64,000 nucleotides of DNA from Sulfitobacter geojensis (lineage in GTDB: Bacteria > Pseudomonadota > Alphaproteobacteria > Rhodobacterales > Rhodobacteraceae), in assembly GCF_000622325.1 (NCBI RefSeq), contig NZ_JASE01000005.1:2604001-2668000 (forward strand), given 5' to 3'. Under the pieces are notes generated by a model. That model was not told where the DNA came from and did not search any database. It was given only the letters and a program-made list of their open reading frames with translations. This document shows, one piece after another, positions 28,885 through 36,842 of the stretch. Numbering within the stretch: position 1 is the stretch's first letter; each line of letters opens with the position of its first letter. A program made the translations under genes and the position numbers.

Positions 28885-30084
28885 TTACGCCTCGCCGTCA
28901 TAACGCCCATCCGTTCGGGCCTTGGCGGAAAAGGCTGTTTCCTCGCCAGCCGCCAGTTTCTGAGCCTGATCCACCCAAGTGTCCCGCGTCACGCGGCCCT
29001 TGAACCCTTTCAGGTTCTCATCGGCCCAAGCCACTTCCGCCGCGCCCCATTTGGAGATCTGGTCAAAATGGAAAATGCCCATGTCGTGCAGCATGGCTTC
29101 CAGCTTTGGGCCGACACCCTTGATCAGTTTGAGATCATCCGGCCCCGCTTTACGCGGTGCTTTCATCATTCTGGGTTTCTTGCCCACGCCGCTTGCCGCT
29201 TCGGCTTTGGGCGCAGCTGTCTTGCCGCTTGTCTCGGGGTCCGCTTTGGACACCGGTTTCGCCTTGGACGTCGCAACGGCCTGTTGCTTGGTCACGCCGG
29301 TTTTATCTGCCGGTTTGCCTGCCGCCGGCTTGGCTGCGGCCTTTTTCGCTGCGGGTTTGGCCGGTGCATTTGCCGGTTTGCCCTGCCAAGGGGTCAGCAA
29401 GGGCACTTCCGTCCCGTCGATCCGCTTGACCGTGTCGCCGATGTCCACCGCCAGCTGGGCAGATGCGTTGTAAGCAACCTTGCCGCTCTCGTATTCCTTG
29501 AGGCTGGTCAAACCCGACGCAGGTTCCGCCGCGTAGCGACTGTTTTGCGGGCCCGGTGTCGGCACTTTGCCAGCCGCCAGATCATCCAGCAACGCACGCA
29601 GTTTGTCGGCTGTCAGATCCTCGTAATAATCCTTGCCGATCTGCGCCATGGGCGCGTTGGCACAGGCCCCGAGACATTCGACTTCTTCCCATGAAAACTT
29701 GCCGTCGGCGGACAGCGCATGGGCCTGATCCGCGATTTTCTCACGGCAGACCGCAACCAGATCTTCGGCACCGCAGATCATGCATGTGGTGGTGCCACAA
29801 ATCTGGATATGTGCAACAGAACCAACCGGTTGCAGCTGGAACATAAAGTAGAATGTCGCGACCTCAAGACCACGGATATAGGCCAGACCCAGCATTTCGG
29901 ACACATGTTCGATCGCCGGACGGGTCAACCATCCCTCCTGCTCCTGCGCGCGCCACAACAGCGGGATGATCGCCGAAGCCTGACGGCCCTCGGGGTATTT
30001 GGTGATCTGCGCTTCGGCCCATGCCTGATTGGCGGGGGTAAAGGCGAATGCCTGCGGTTGGTCTGGGTGTAGTCGGCGGAGCAT
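28885..30084 (-). CDS. nuoE: NADH-quinone oxidoreductase subunit E with C-terminal HhH extension
   Basis: The 399-residue protein begins at the ATG at 30084 ([15 protein letters not shown]). Residues 1-185 are the standard thioredoxin-like subunit that binds [2Fe-2S] cluster N1a: CGTTTC gives Cys96/101 and CLGAC gives Cys137/141. E. coli NuoE ends there. Here about 130 residues of Ala/Lys/Pro-rich linker follow, and then an HhH domain (about 316-385: [20 protein letters not shown]). Long NuoE tails are known from Rhodobacter relatives. The tail is highly similar to the neighbouring HhH protein. Confidence 0.95.
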   Translation of the reverse strand: MLRRLHPDQPQAFAFTPANQAWAEAQITKYPEGRQASAIIPLLWRAQEQEGWLTRPAIEHVSEMLGLAYIRGLEVATFYFMFQLQPVGSVAHIQICGTTTCMICGAEDLVAVCREKIADQAHALSADGKFSWEEVECLGACANAPMAQIGKDYYEDLTADKLRALLDDLAAGKVPTPGPQNSRYAAEPASGLTSLKEYESGKVAYNASAQLAVDIGDTVKRIDGTEVPLLTPWQGKPANAPAKPAAKKAAAKPAAGKPADKTGVTKQQAVATSKAKPVSKADPETSGKTAAPKAEAASGVGKKPRMMKAPRKAGPDDLKLIKGVGPKLEAMLHDMGIFHFDQISKWGAAEVAWADENLKGFKGRVTRDTWVDQAQKLAAGEETAFSAKARTDGRYDGEA

Positions 30085-30107
30085 GAATCCTAGCCTTCGT
30101 ATCTGAT

Positions 30108-30121
30108 GGCGGCGCACCGCC
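30108..30121 (-). other. Intercistronic hairpin between nuoD and nuoE
   Basis: GGCGG-CGCA-CCGCC forms a 5-bp all-GC stem with a four-base loop in the 73-base nuoD-nuoE spacer. No U-run follows, so it is more likely an RNA processing or stability element than a terminator. Confidence 0.4.
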
Positions 30122-30157
30122 CGGTATTTTCAAAAAGGAAATGCAGCAGTGGCCGCA

Positions 30158-31405
30158 TTACCTGTCAATCTCTCCAAAGACCACGTCCATCGTGCCGATA
30201 ATCGCAGCAACATCAGCCAGTTGGTGGCCTTTGCTCACGTGATCCATCGCCTGCAAATGCAGGAACCCCGGCGCGCGGATTTTACAGCGGTAAGGCTTGT
30301 TGCTGCCATCCGCCACAAGGTAAACGCCGAACTCGCCTTTGGGGGCCTCAACGGCGCAATAAACTTCGCCCTCGGGGACGTGGAACCCTTCGGTGTACAG
30401 CTTGAAGTGGTGGATCAGGCTTTCCATGTCGGTCTTCATCGCGGTGCGTGACGGCGGTGTGATCTTGCCACGCGCCAGCACGTCACCCTGCCCTTCGGGC
30501 GCGTTCAGCTTCACGATCGCCTGCTGGATGATATGCACCGACTGGCGCATCTCTTCCATGCGGCAGAGGTAGCGGTCAAAACAGTCGCCGTTTTTGCCAA
30601 CCGGAATTTCAAATTCGAATTCGTCATAACATTCATAGGGTTGCGCGCGGCGCAGATCCCACGCAAGGCCGGAACCGCGCACCATCACACCGGAGAACCC
30701 GTAGTTCAGTATGTCTTCTTCGCTGACGATGCCGATGTCGACGTTGCGCTGTTTGAAAATCCGGTTCTCGGTCAGCAGTTCGTCGATGTCGACCATGAAT
30801 TTGGTCATGAACTGTTCGGACCACGCCTGAATATCGTCCAGCAAACCCGCTGGCAGATCCTGATGCACCCCGCCGGGGCGGAAATAGGCTGCGTGCAGAC
30901 GGGCACCGCAGACGCGTTCGTAGAACACCATCAGTTGCTCGCGCTCTTCAAAGCCCCAAAGCGGTGGGGTCAGCGCGCCAACGTCGAGCGCCTGTGTTGT
31001 GACGTTCAGCAAGTGGTTAAGAACACGGCCGATTTCGCAGAACAACACGCGGATCAGGCTGGCGCGACGTGGCACAACCGTGTCGGTCAATTTTTCAATG
31101 GCCAGACACCAGGCGTGCTCCTGATTCATCGGGGCCACATAATCCAGCCGATCGAAATACGGCAGGTTTTGCAGGTAGGTCCGGCTTTCCATCAGCTTTT
31201 CAGTGCCACGGTGCAGCAGACCGATATGCGGGTCGCAGCGCTCTACGATCTCGCCGTCGAGCTCAAGCACCAGACGCAAAACACCATGCGCCGCAGGGTG
31301 TTGCGGGCCAAAGTTGATGTTGAAGTTGCGGATCTTCTGTTCACCTGTGACAGCATCGGTCGACCCGTCGCTATAGGTGTTTGTGCGAATATCGCCGTCC
31401 ATCAT
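30158..31405 (-). CDS. nuoD: NADH-quinone oxidoreductase subunit D
   Basis: The 415-residue 49-kDa-type subunit that forms the quinone site together with Nuo[21 protein letters not shown] contains the conserved His pair at the quinone head-group site, and [20 protein letters not shown] is a second signature. Two ATG codons are adjacent (31405 and 31402). The first overlaps the stop of the 39-residue gene (ATGA), which favours coupled translation from there. The protein is separate from NuoC, unlike the E. coli fusion. Confidence 0.97.
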   Translation of the reverse strand: MMDGDIRTNTYSDGSTDAVTGEQKIRNFNINFGPQHPAAHGVLRLVLELDGEIVERCDPHIGLLHRGTEKLMESRTYLQNLPYFDRLDYVAPMNQEHAWCLAIEKLTDTVVPRRASLIRVLFCEIGRVLNHLLNVTTQALDVGALTPPLWGFEEREQLMVFYERVCGARLHAAYFRPGGVHQDLPAGLLDDIQAWSEQFMTKFMVDIDELLTENRIFKQRNVDIGIVSEEDILNYGFSGVMVRGSGLAWDLRRAQPYECYDEFEFEIPVGKNGDCFDRYLCRMEEMRQSVHIIQQAIVKLNAPEGQGDVLARGKITPPSRTAMKTDMESLIHHFKLYTEGFHVPEGEVYCAVEAPKGEFGVYLVADGSNKPYRCKIRAPGFLHLQAMDHVSKGHQLADVAAIIGTMDVVFGEIDR

Positions 31406-31521
31406 TTCCGCCCCTTCAACTGCTTGTCAATCGGCCGCTCTTCATCCGCACGCACACGCACGGGCTGCGCCTGACGCTGACCGAACAGCTTGGCTATCAT
31501 CTCTTCAAGAAGATCAATCAC
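31402..31521 (-). CDS. 39-residue small protein between nuoC and nuoD
   Basis: A GTG at 31521 starts 39 codons that end in TGA overlapping the nuoD ATG by 4 bases. The product is amphipathic: [20 protein letters not shown], then a charged tail ending [13 protein letters not shown] lies 5-9 bases before the GTG. A longer open frame up to 31890 runs through nuoC in another frame and is not real. Overlaps on both sides (GTGA with the 57-residue gene, ATGA with nuoD) argue that it is translated. Function unknown. Confidence 0.65.
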   Translation of the reverse strand: MIDLLEEMIAKLFGQRQAQPVRVRADEERPIDKQLKGRK

Positions 31522-31691
31522 AGCTTCTCCAATTCTTGCAGCTTCATGCCCATCCACCACAGCAAGGCCACAGGGCCGAGTGGGATCAGACAGACCGCTG
31601 CCCAGTATTTGTTGATACCGAAATGCGGCAACAGTTTCAGCATGGGGATCGCTGTCAGCGCGGACATTACAAGCCACCAAATGCCGCCCAT
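31518..31691 (-). CDS. 57-residue two-helix membrane protein between nuoC and nuoD
   Basis: The ATG at 31691 shares one base with the nuoC stop (TAATG) and the frame ends in TGA at 31518 inside the next GTG. The product starts [20 protein letters not shown], has a second hydrophobic stretch (about 29-48: YWAAVCLIPLGPVALLWWM), and ends KLQELEKL. This looks like a small hairpin membrane protein. It has no recognised family. The stop/start overlaps at both ends fit translation as part of the nuo operon. Confidence 0.75.
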   Translation of the reverse strand: MGGIWWLVMSALTAIPMLKLLPHFGINKYWAAVCLIPLGPVALLWWMGMKLQELEKL

Positions 31692-32299
31692 TACTTGGCA
31701 CCTTCTGCTTTGTCATCGCCCGGCAGGATGTATTCCGCACCCTCCCACGGTGACATAAAGTCGAACTGGCGGTATTCCTGCACCAGCGATACCGGTTCAT
31801 AAACCACGCGTTTTTGTGCCTCGTCATAGCGCACTTCGGTATAGCCCGTCGTCGGGAAATCCTTGCGCAATGGGAAGCCGCGGAAACCATAATCGGTCAG
31901 GATGCGGCGCAGATCGGGATGCCCTGAAAACAGGATGCCGAACATGTCGAAAATCTCGCGTTCGAACCAGTTGGCCGACGGATGCACATCGACGAGCGAG
32001 GGCACCATATCCTTTTCGCGCACCGCAACCCGCAAGCGGATGCGGTGGTTCTGGTACATGCTCAGCAGGTGATACACCACGTCAAAGCGTTTCGCCCGCC
32101 CGGTGTAATCCACCGCCGTGATGTCCACGAGGGTAGAGAAACGGCAGGTCGGATCGCCCTTCAGGAAATCCACCAGACCGGTGATGTTGCCCAGCGTGAC
32201 GTTCACGTTCAGCTCGCCCTTGGTCACATCCCATGACAGCACACAATCGGGGCGTTTCGCCTCGATATAGGCACCCAGTTCGTTCAGCGCGTCACTCAT
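31691..32299 (-). CDS. nuoC: NADH-quinone oxidoreductase subunit C
   Basis: The 202-residue 30-kDa-type subunit of the peripheral arm. [20 protein letters not shown] and [20 protein letters not shown] are diagnostic. Its ATG overlaps the nuoB stop by 4 bases. The C-terminal tail after the core is short and charged. Confidence 0.97.
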   Translation of the reverse strand: MSDALNELGAYIEAKRPDCVLSWDVTKGELNVNVTLGNITGLVDFLKGDPTCRFSTLVDITAVDYTGRAKRFDVVYHLLSMYQNHRIRLRVAVREKDMVPSLVDVHPSANWFEREIFDMFGILFSGHPDLRRILTDYGFRGFPLRKDFPTTGYTEVRYDEAQKRVVYEPVSLVQEYRQFDFMSPWEGAEYILPGDDKAEGAK

Positions 32300-32841
32300 C
32301 GTACGATCGTCCCTGTCCGGCGCATCTTCTTCTGCAATTGCAGGATGCCATACAACAACGCCTCTGCCGTGGGCGGGCAGCCGGGCACGTAGATGTCAAC
32401 CGGTACGATCCGGTCACAGCCCCGTACGACGCTGTAGGAATAGTGATAATATCCGCCGCCATTCGCGCAGGACCCCATAGAAATCACATAGCGCGGTTCG
32501 GGCATCTGGTCGTAAACCTTGCGCAGGGCCGGTGCCATTTTATTGGTCAGCGTGCCGGCCACGATCATCAGGTCCGACTGGCGCGGGGAAGCACGTGGCG
32601 CCGTCCCGAAACGTTCAAGGTCATAGCGCGGCATGGAGGTGTGCATCATTTCGACCGCACAGCAGGCCAACCCGAAGGTCATCCAGTGCAGTGAACCGGT
32701 GCGCGCCCAGTTGATGACATCCGCCGAAGACGTGACCAGAAAACCCTTGTCCTGCAAGGCTGCGTTCAGCTCTTGCGTGGCGTGATCCTTATCGACGCCG
32801 GCCTTATAGCCGCCCGCCAATCCTGCGTCCGTTACTGCCAT
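32296..32841 (-). CDS. nuoB: NADH-quinone oxidoreductase subunit B
   Basis: A 181-residue subunit that binds cluster N2 next to the quinone site. The ligands are Cys60/61 ([12 protein letters not shown]), Cys125 (GSCANGGG) and Cys155 ([11 protein letters not shown]). I placed the start at the ATG at 32841 ([11 protein letters not shown]), which overlaps the end of nuoA by 10 bases; an upstream in-frame codon at 32862 lies deeper inside nuoA. Confidence 0.97.
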   Translation of the reverse strand: MAVTDAGLAGGYKAGVDKDHATQELNAALQDKGFLVTSSADVINWARTGSLHWMTFGLACCAVEMMHTSMPRYDLERFGTAPRASPRQSDLMIVAGTLTNKMAPALRKVYDQMPEPRYVISMGSCANGGGYYHYSYSVVRGCDRIVPVDIYVPGCPPTAEALLYGILQLQKKMRRTGTIVR

Positions 32842-33197
32842 TCCAGCGCCCCCTTCTTCCACTCGTATGCAAAGCCTGCGGTCAGCACGCCAAGGAACAC
32901 CATCATCGACCAGAACCCGACCATAGAGATGTCTTTAAACGCGACAGCCCAAGGGAAAAGGAAGGCGATTTCGAGGTCGAAAATAATGAATAGAATTGAC
33001 ACCAAGTAGAAGCGCACATCGAATTTCATCCGCGCATCGTCAAATGCGTTAAATCCGCATTCGTAAGCAGACACTTTTTCAGGGTCTGGATTGCGCACCG
33101 CCAAAACCACGGCAGCAAGGATCAGGACAAGGCCCAAACCGATGGCAACAGCCAGAAAAACAAGGATAGGCAGGTATTCCCGCAGCATATCGTCCAA
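32832..33197 (-). CDS. nuoA: NADH-quinone oxidoreductase subunit A
   Basis: A 121-residue three-helix subunit, first gene of the operon. [20 protein letters not shown] contains the ECG loop at the quinone-site junction. Position 33197 is a TTG: AGGAG lies 6 bases before it, while the next ATG (codon 4, 33188) would be 15 bases away, so TTG is the likely start. A weak TTG start on the first gene could hold down expression. Confidence 0.93.
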   Translation of the reverse strand: MDDMLREYLPILVFLAVAIGLGLVLILAAVVLAVRNPDPEKVSAYECGFNAFDDARMKFDVRFYLVSILFIIFDLEIAFLFPWAVAFKDISMVGFWSMMVFLGVLTAGFAYEWKKGALEWQ

Positions 33198-33215
33198 GGG
33201 AGGCTCCTTTTGGGG
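33198..33215 (-). promoter_or_regulatory. Ribosome binding site supporting the TTG start of nuoA
   Basis: Minus-strand reading AAAAGGAGCCTCCC ends directly at the TTG start. The AGGAG core is spaced 6 bases from TTG and 15 from the next ATG. TTG use for a highly expressed first gene is unusual. Confidence 0.6.
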
Positions 33216-33264
33216 CTAGGCCACTCTTGAGGCATTCGAGCAGCTGGCAACAGACTTGAAATCG

Positions 33265-33293
33265 GGTCTACCCCGTGCTGCGGCAAGGGTCAA
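33265..33293 (-). promoter_or_regulatory. Candidate promoter of the nuo operon
   Basis: On the minus strand TTGACC (33293-33288), a 17-base spacer and TAGACC (33270-33265) resemble -35 and -10 boxes of the housekeeping sigma factor, about 70 bases before nuoA. The -10 match is poor. It lies between the terminator of the upstream YHYH gene and nuoA, where a promoter is expected. Confidence 0.35.
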
Positions 33294-33318
33294 CGGGATC
33301 AGGGTGAGGAAATGGGTC

Positions 33319-33349
33319 GCATCTGTCCGCCAAAGGGCGGAACAGATGC
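33319..33349 (-). terminator. Terminator between the YHYH gene and the nuo operon
   Basis: GCATCTGTCCGCC (33319-33331) and GGCGGAACAGATGC (33336-33349) form a 13-bp stem with one bulge and a four-base loop. The U-run is short. It starts 10 bases after the stop of the YHYH gene and would insulate nuo from it. Confidence 0.65.
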
Positions 33350-33358
33350 CCCGAGCAA

Positions 33359-34330
33359 TCAGGGGCGCGGTGCCCTTGCAGTCGCGTCACAAACCGCATC
33401 GGGATTTTCCGATGAACAGCCTGTTTCCGCCTTCAGGCAGGCAAGAATCGCGTTCGAGCCCGGGGCCCCTGCATGGTAGTGATATCCGACACCTTCCGAT
33501 ACGTGCCCGTTGCACTTATCCAGATCGGTCGGGGTCGTCCCGTCCACCAGCGTATGGGAAAGGATGTCATAGCCGTCCATCGCAATCCCGATATGCACGG
33601 CATCCTCGCCGTCTGCCACAGCGCCGCCCAGACAATCGGTCACCGCGTGGTAGTGATATCCCACATGTGTGTTCACATGGCCTCCGCAATCGTCGAAGGG
33701 CGCAATGGTATGCGCATCCAGAATCGCATCAACCGGCGCAGGTCCGTCCAATCTGATCCCGTTGCGCGCAATCCCCGAACCGGATCGTGCGCTATTGGTC
33801 AGCCACGAATCCTGAGGCTCAAGCGGAATCACGTAGGTCATGGAGGCATCCTCGGCCATATATTCAGGCAAGCATTGCACACAGTAGTTGTTGTATTCGG
33901 GATCAACATCCGGCCGTGCAGCAGCTTCGCAGGCCGCTTTGGTGTCTGTCACGCGCACGTCACCCGTTGCCGGATCAAAAAGCTGCCAATCCTCATCGTC
34001 GAACAGCGTGGGCAGGTTGGTGATAAAGGCACCGTCGACATCCAGAACCTCACCGTCTTTGAGCCAGATACCGCCTTTCTCAGCGCCATCTGTCACCGAC
34101 GTCGGACACCAAGGGCCGGGCGTATAGTCTTTTGGCTCTGCTTTGACGGTGATGGAAAAACACTCCGTCTCTGTGCCCCGCGACAAGGTACATGGCACCA
34201 AAGTCGGTCCGTTGAGGACGTTTGCATCTTCAAAGAAATGCGCAATCTGGTGCAGCCTGTCACCGCCCGCATCAGCGTAAAGCGGCGAAGCAAGGCAAAG
34301 AACCATGGGGAGCAGGGAAAAGTGTTTCAT
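33359..34330 (-). CDS. Exported YHYH-motif protein
   Basis: I placed the start at the ATG at 34330 (MKHFSLLPMVLCLASPLYADA), which gives a clear Sec signal and a GGAAA site 5 bases upstream; the frame is open further up but without a signal. The mature protein (about 303 residues) is Cys-rich (CVQC and several single Cys) and carries two copies of GYHYHA (in HVGYHYHAVTDC and GVGYHYHAGAPG). The His-rich repeats define the YHYH family, which is secreted and may bind metal. No function is established. It looks monocistronic. Confidence 0.8.
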   Translation of the reverse strand: MKHFSLLPMVLCLASPLYADAGGDRLHQIAHFFEDANVLNGPTLVPCTLSRGTETECFSITVKAEPKDYTPGPWCPTSVTDGAEKGGIWLKDGEVLDVDGAFITNLPTLFDDEDWQLFDPATGDVRVTDTKAACEAAARPDVDPEYNNYCVQCLPEYMAEDASMTYVIPLEPQDSWLTNSARSGSGIARNGIRLDGPAPVDAILDAHTIAPFDDCGGHVNTHVGYHYHAVTDCLGGAVADGEDAVHIGIAMDGYDILSHTLVDGTTPTDLDKCNGHVSEGVGYHYHAGAPGSNAILACLKAETGCSSENPDAVCDATARAPRP

Positions 34331-34413
34331 CGGGTTTCCATTTTGTCGGGATGATAATCGATGTAGCGTTACAACCGTTAAACGGATGACGCTGGTTTTT
34401 CCGTCGCTCCTCA

Positions 34414-34440
34414 ATTTTATTTTTCCCAATATTTTTGCAA
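34414..34440 (-). promoter_or_regulatory. Possible promoter of the YHYH gene
   Basis: On the minus strand TTGCAA (34440-34435) and TAAAAT (34419-34414) with a 15-base spacer lie in an A/T-rich block about 85 bases upstream of the gene. The spacer is shorter than usual. An odd palindrome, CCGTTAAACGG, follows at 34375-34385. Confidence 0.35.
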
Positions 34441-34484
34441 TTGGTCTCCGGGAAACTTCATAAGTGGCACATCACCGCTTATTC

Positions 34485-35270
34485 TCAAACCATCCAAGCC
34501 GCCTTACGCTTGTCAAAAAACGCACCGATTCCCTCGGCCGCCTCTTCTGTCTCCCAGCGCGCAGAAAGCGCCGCGATCGACATCGCCACAGCTTCGTCCG
34601 TCGCAGCACCGCCCAGATCAAGCGCCAGCTTTTTTGCCGCAGCCACTGCCCCCGGCGCGCAACTCAGATAAGGCACGACTTCGGCCTCCACCGCAGCGTC
34701 CAGATCATCCGCCGGAACAGCGCGCGCCAGCAAGCCCAGCTCCACCGCCTCGAACGCCCCAAACAACCGCCCCGACATAAAGACACGCCGCGCACTCCCC
34801 TCGCCCATACGCGCGATGACGTAAGGCCCGATGGTCGCCGGAATGATCCCCAGCCGTGTTTCGGTCAATCCCATCTTGAGGCTGTCGACACCGATCGCCA
34901 CGTCACAGACCGACGCCATACCGACGCCCCCGCCAAAGGCATTGCCCTGCACCTTACCGATAAGCGGTTTCGGCAATGTATTGAGCGCCCCAAGCATCGT
35001 CGCGAGCTTGCCCGTTTCTTTGCTGCGCGTGTCCGCATCCATATCGCGCTGATCGCGCATCCAGCCCAGATCACCGCCCGCGCAGAACGACTTGCCCGCA
35101 CCGGTCAGCACCACAACACGCACCCGCTCATCTGCCCCGAGATCTGCTGCGGCCTGCGTCAGCTCAGCCAGCATCTGCGCCGACATGGCGTTGTGCTTGT
35201 CTTCCCGCGCCAGGGTCAGCGTGGCCACACCGCGCGCATCGGTTTCGATCTTGATCGTCTCGAACATCAT
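34485..35270 (-). CDS. liuC: Enoyl-CoA hydratase, probable methylglutaconyl-CoA hydratase
   Basis: A 261-residue crotonase-fold protein. TGAGKSFCAGGDLGWMRDQR forms the oxyanion-hole strand, and VQGNAFGGGVGMASVCDVAI holds the second glycine loop. In this operon the missing step after MccAB is hydration of 3-methylglutaconyl-CoA to HMG-CoA, so that role is assigned by context. It is the last gene of the leucine operon; its ATG overlaps the stop of the HMG-CoA lyase gene by 4 bases. Confidence 0.85.
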   Translation of the reverse strand: MMFETIKIETDARGVATLTLAREDKHNAMSAQMLAELTQAAADLGADERVRVVVLTGAGKSFCAGGDLGWMRDQRDMDADTRSKETGKLATMLGALNTLPKPLIGKVQGNAFGGGVGMASVCDVAIGVDSLKMGLTETRLGIIPATIGPYVIARMGEGSARRVFMSGRLFGAFEAVELGLLARAVPADDLDAAVEAEVVPYLSCAPGAVAAAKKLALDLGGAATDEAVAMSIAALSARWETEEAAEGIGAFFDKRKAAWMV

Positions 35271-36124
35271 TCGCCTCGCATTGCCCGCGCCATTTCTGCG
35301 GCCTTTTCCAACACGGCCTGATCCAAACCTGTTTCATATCCCAAAGCCGTCAGATGCGCATTCACCGCCTCTGTCGCGACATTCCCCGCAGCACCCGGCG
35401 CATAGGGGCATCCGCCCAACCCGCCAACGGCCGCATCAAATACCCGCAACCCCAGCGACAAGGACGCATCGATGTTGGCCATCGCGCGACCGTGTGTGTC
35501 GTGATAATGGCCCGCAAGCCGCCCTGCCGGCACCACATCGCGCACCGCCAGCAGCATCCGTGCGATGCTATCCGGTGTCCCTGCCCCGATGGTGTCGCCC
35601 AGCGAAATTTCGTAACATCCCATTGCGAACAACTTATCCGCCACTTCGGCCACCGCCGCAGGGGCCACCGCCCCGTCATAGGGACACTCCACCACACAGG
35701 AGACATACCCGCGTACCGGAATATCGCGGTGGCGCGCATCCTCAAGCACAGGTGCGAAACGCTCCAGACTTTCCGCAATGCTTGCGTTGATGTTTTTCTG
35801 ACTGAACCCTTCGGATGCCGATCCAAAAACCGCAATCTCGTCAACCTGCGCCTCAAGCGCAGCCTCGTAGCCCTTCATGTTCGGTGTCAGCGCCGCATAG
35901 CGCACCCCGTCAACCCGTTTGATCGCGGCCATCACCTCGCCCGAGCCTGCCATCTGGGGCACCCATTTGGGGCTGACGAAGCTGGCGCATTCAATCCGCC
36001 GGAACCCCGCCTGCGACAGTTTGTCGATCAAGGCGACCTTTTCAGCCACAGGAATTTCCCGCGCTTCATTCTGCAGCCCGTCGCGCGGCCCCACTTCGAA
36101 AATCTCACATGGTCCCAAAGACAT
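35267..36124 (-). CDS. liuE: Hydroxymethylglutaryl-CoA lyase
   Basis: The 285-residue TIM-barrel enzyme splits HMG-CoA into acetyl-CoA and acetoacetate. EVGPRDGLQNEAREIPVAEK, SLGDTIGAGTPDS, YHDTHGRAMANI and GGLGGCPYAPGAAGNVATE (containing the active-site Cys loop) are all standard motifs of this family. It lies between the GST gene and the enoyl-CoA hydratase gene. Confidence 0.96.
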   Translation of the reverse strand: MSLGPCEIFEVGPRDGLQNEAREIPVAEKVALIDKLSQAGFRRIECASFVSPKWVPQMAGSGEVMAAIKRVDGVRYAALTPNMKGYEAALEAQVDEIAVFGSASEGFSQKNINASIAESLERFAPVLEDARHRDIPVRGYVSCVVECPYDGAVAPAAVAEVADKLFAMGCYEISLGDTIGAGTPDSIARMLLAVRDVVPAGRLAGHYHDTHGRAMANIDASLSLGLRVFDAAVGGLGGCPYAPGAAGNVATEAVNAHLTALGYETGLDQAVLEKAAEMARAMRGE

Positions 36125-36176
36125 CGCACATTCCCCCTATTGAGCTGTCTGAAATCACCCTTGCACGATCCGCGCC

Positions 36177-36842
36177 TCAGTCCAAAGGCCAAGGTTCGTA
36201 AAAATCCTTTTCGTAGATCCCGTCTCCGATCGGCAGGGCATCCTTAAAGCTCTGCCGCTCCGTAATCCGCTCATACCATTCCGCCACCGCAGGGTGGTTA
36301 TCGAGCGTTACAAAGAACCGCGACATGTACACGGCCTGCCCGCAGGAAATATCCGCCGCCGAAAATCCGCTGGTCAGCAGATAGTCGCGGTTTTCTACCG
36401 GCGTGCTCAACCGCGCCTCAAGCGCGTCATAGCATTTGGCGACCCGCGCCGCCTCAAGCTTCATCACAATCGGACTGCGCATCGAATCCTCGCGCAGGGC
36501 CACATGCTGTTGGGTCAATGCCGCTGTATGCTGGCTGATGGTTTCCGCAAAATGCACCCAGACAAGCCACGCCATCCGGTCCATGCTGGTCACAGACCGC
36601 CCCATCCGGTCCGGTGAGAAACGCTCGCACAGATATTCGGTGATGGCACCTGTCTCGAACATGCGCTCTCCGTCGATCTCCAACGCAGGGACGCGGCCTG
36701 CGGGCGACAGGCTCAGATAAGCCGGATCACGCAGTGAGCGGTCAAAGGCATAGACGCGGACCTGAAATTCAACGTCCAACTCGTTGAGCAACCAAAGGGT
36801 CCGCATGGAGCGCGTTTGCGGGCAATGATGCAATGTAATCAT
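36177..36842 (-). CDS. Glutathione S-transferase family protein in the leucine operon
   Basis: A 221-residue two-domain GST. The N-terminal thioredoxin-like half starts MITLHHCPQTRSMRTLWLLN, with Arg/Ser near the glutathione site, and has the cis-Pro loop AGRVPALEIDGERMFETGAI. The C-terminal helical half follows. It resembles the broad bacterial GST group that includes maleylacetoacetate isomerase-like enzymes. Its start overlaps the mccA stop by 4 bases, so it is embedded in the leucine catabolic operon; its substrate is unknown. Confidence 0.85.
   Translation of the reverse strand: MITLHHCPQTRSMRTLWLLNELDVEFQVRVYAFDRSLRDPAYLSLSPAGRVPALEIDGERMFETGAITEYLCERFSPDRMGRSVTSMDRMAWLVWVHFAETISQHTAALTQQHVALREDSMRSPIVMKLEAARVAKCYDALEARLSTPVENRDYLLTSGFSAADISCGQAVYMSRFFVTLDNHPAVAEWYERITERQSFKDALPIGDGIYEKDFYEPWPLD

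Noticed and set aside
31402..31890. 162-codon frame as a single gene
   Set aside because: The upstream part reads through nuoC and the 57-aa gene out of frame; only the last 39 codons after a GTG with a ribosome site look real.
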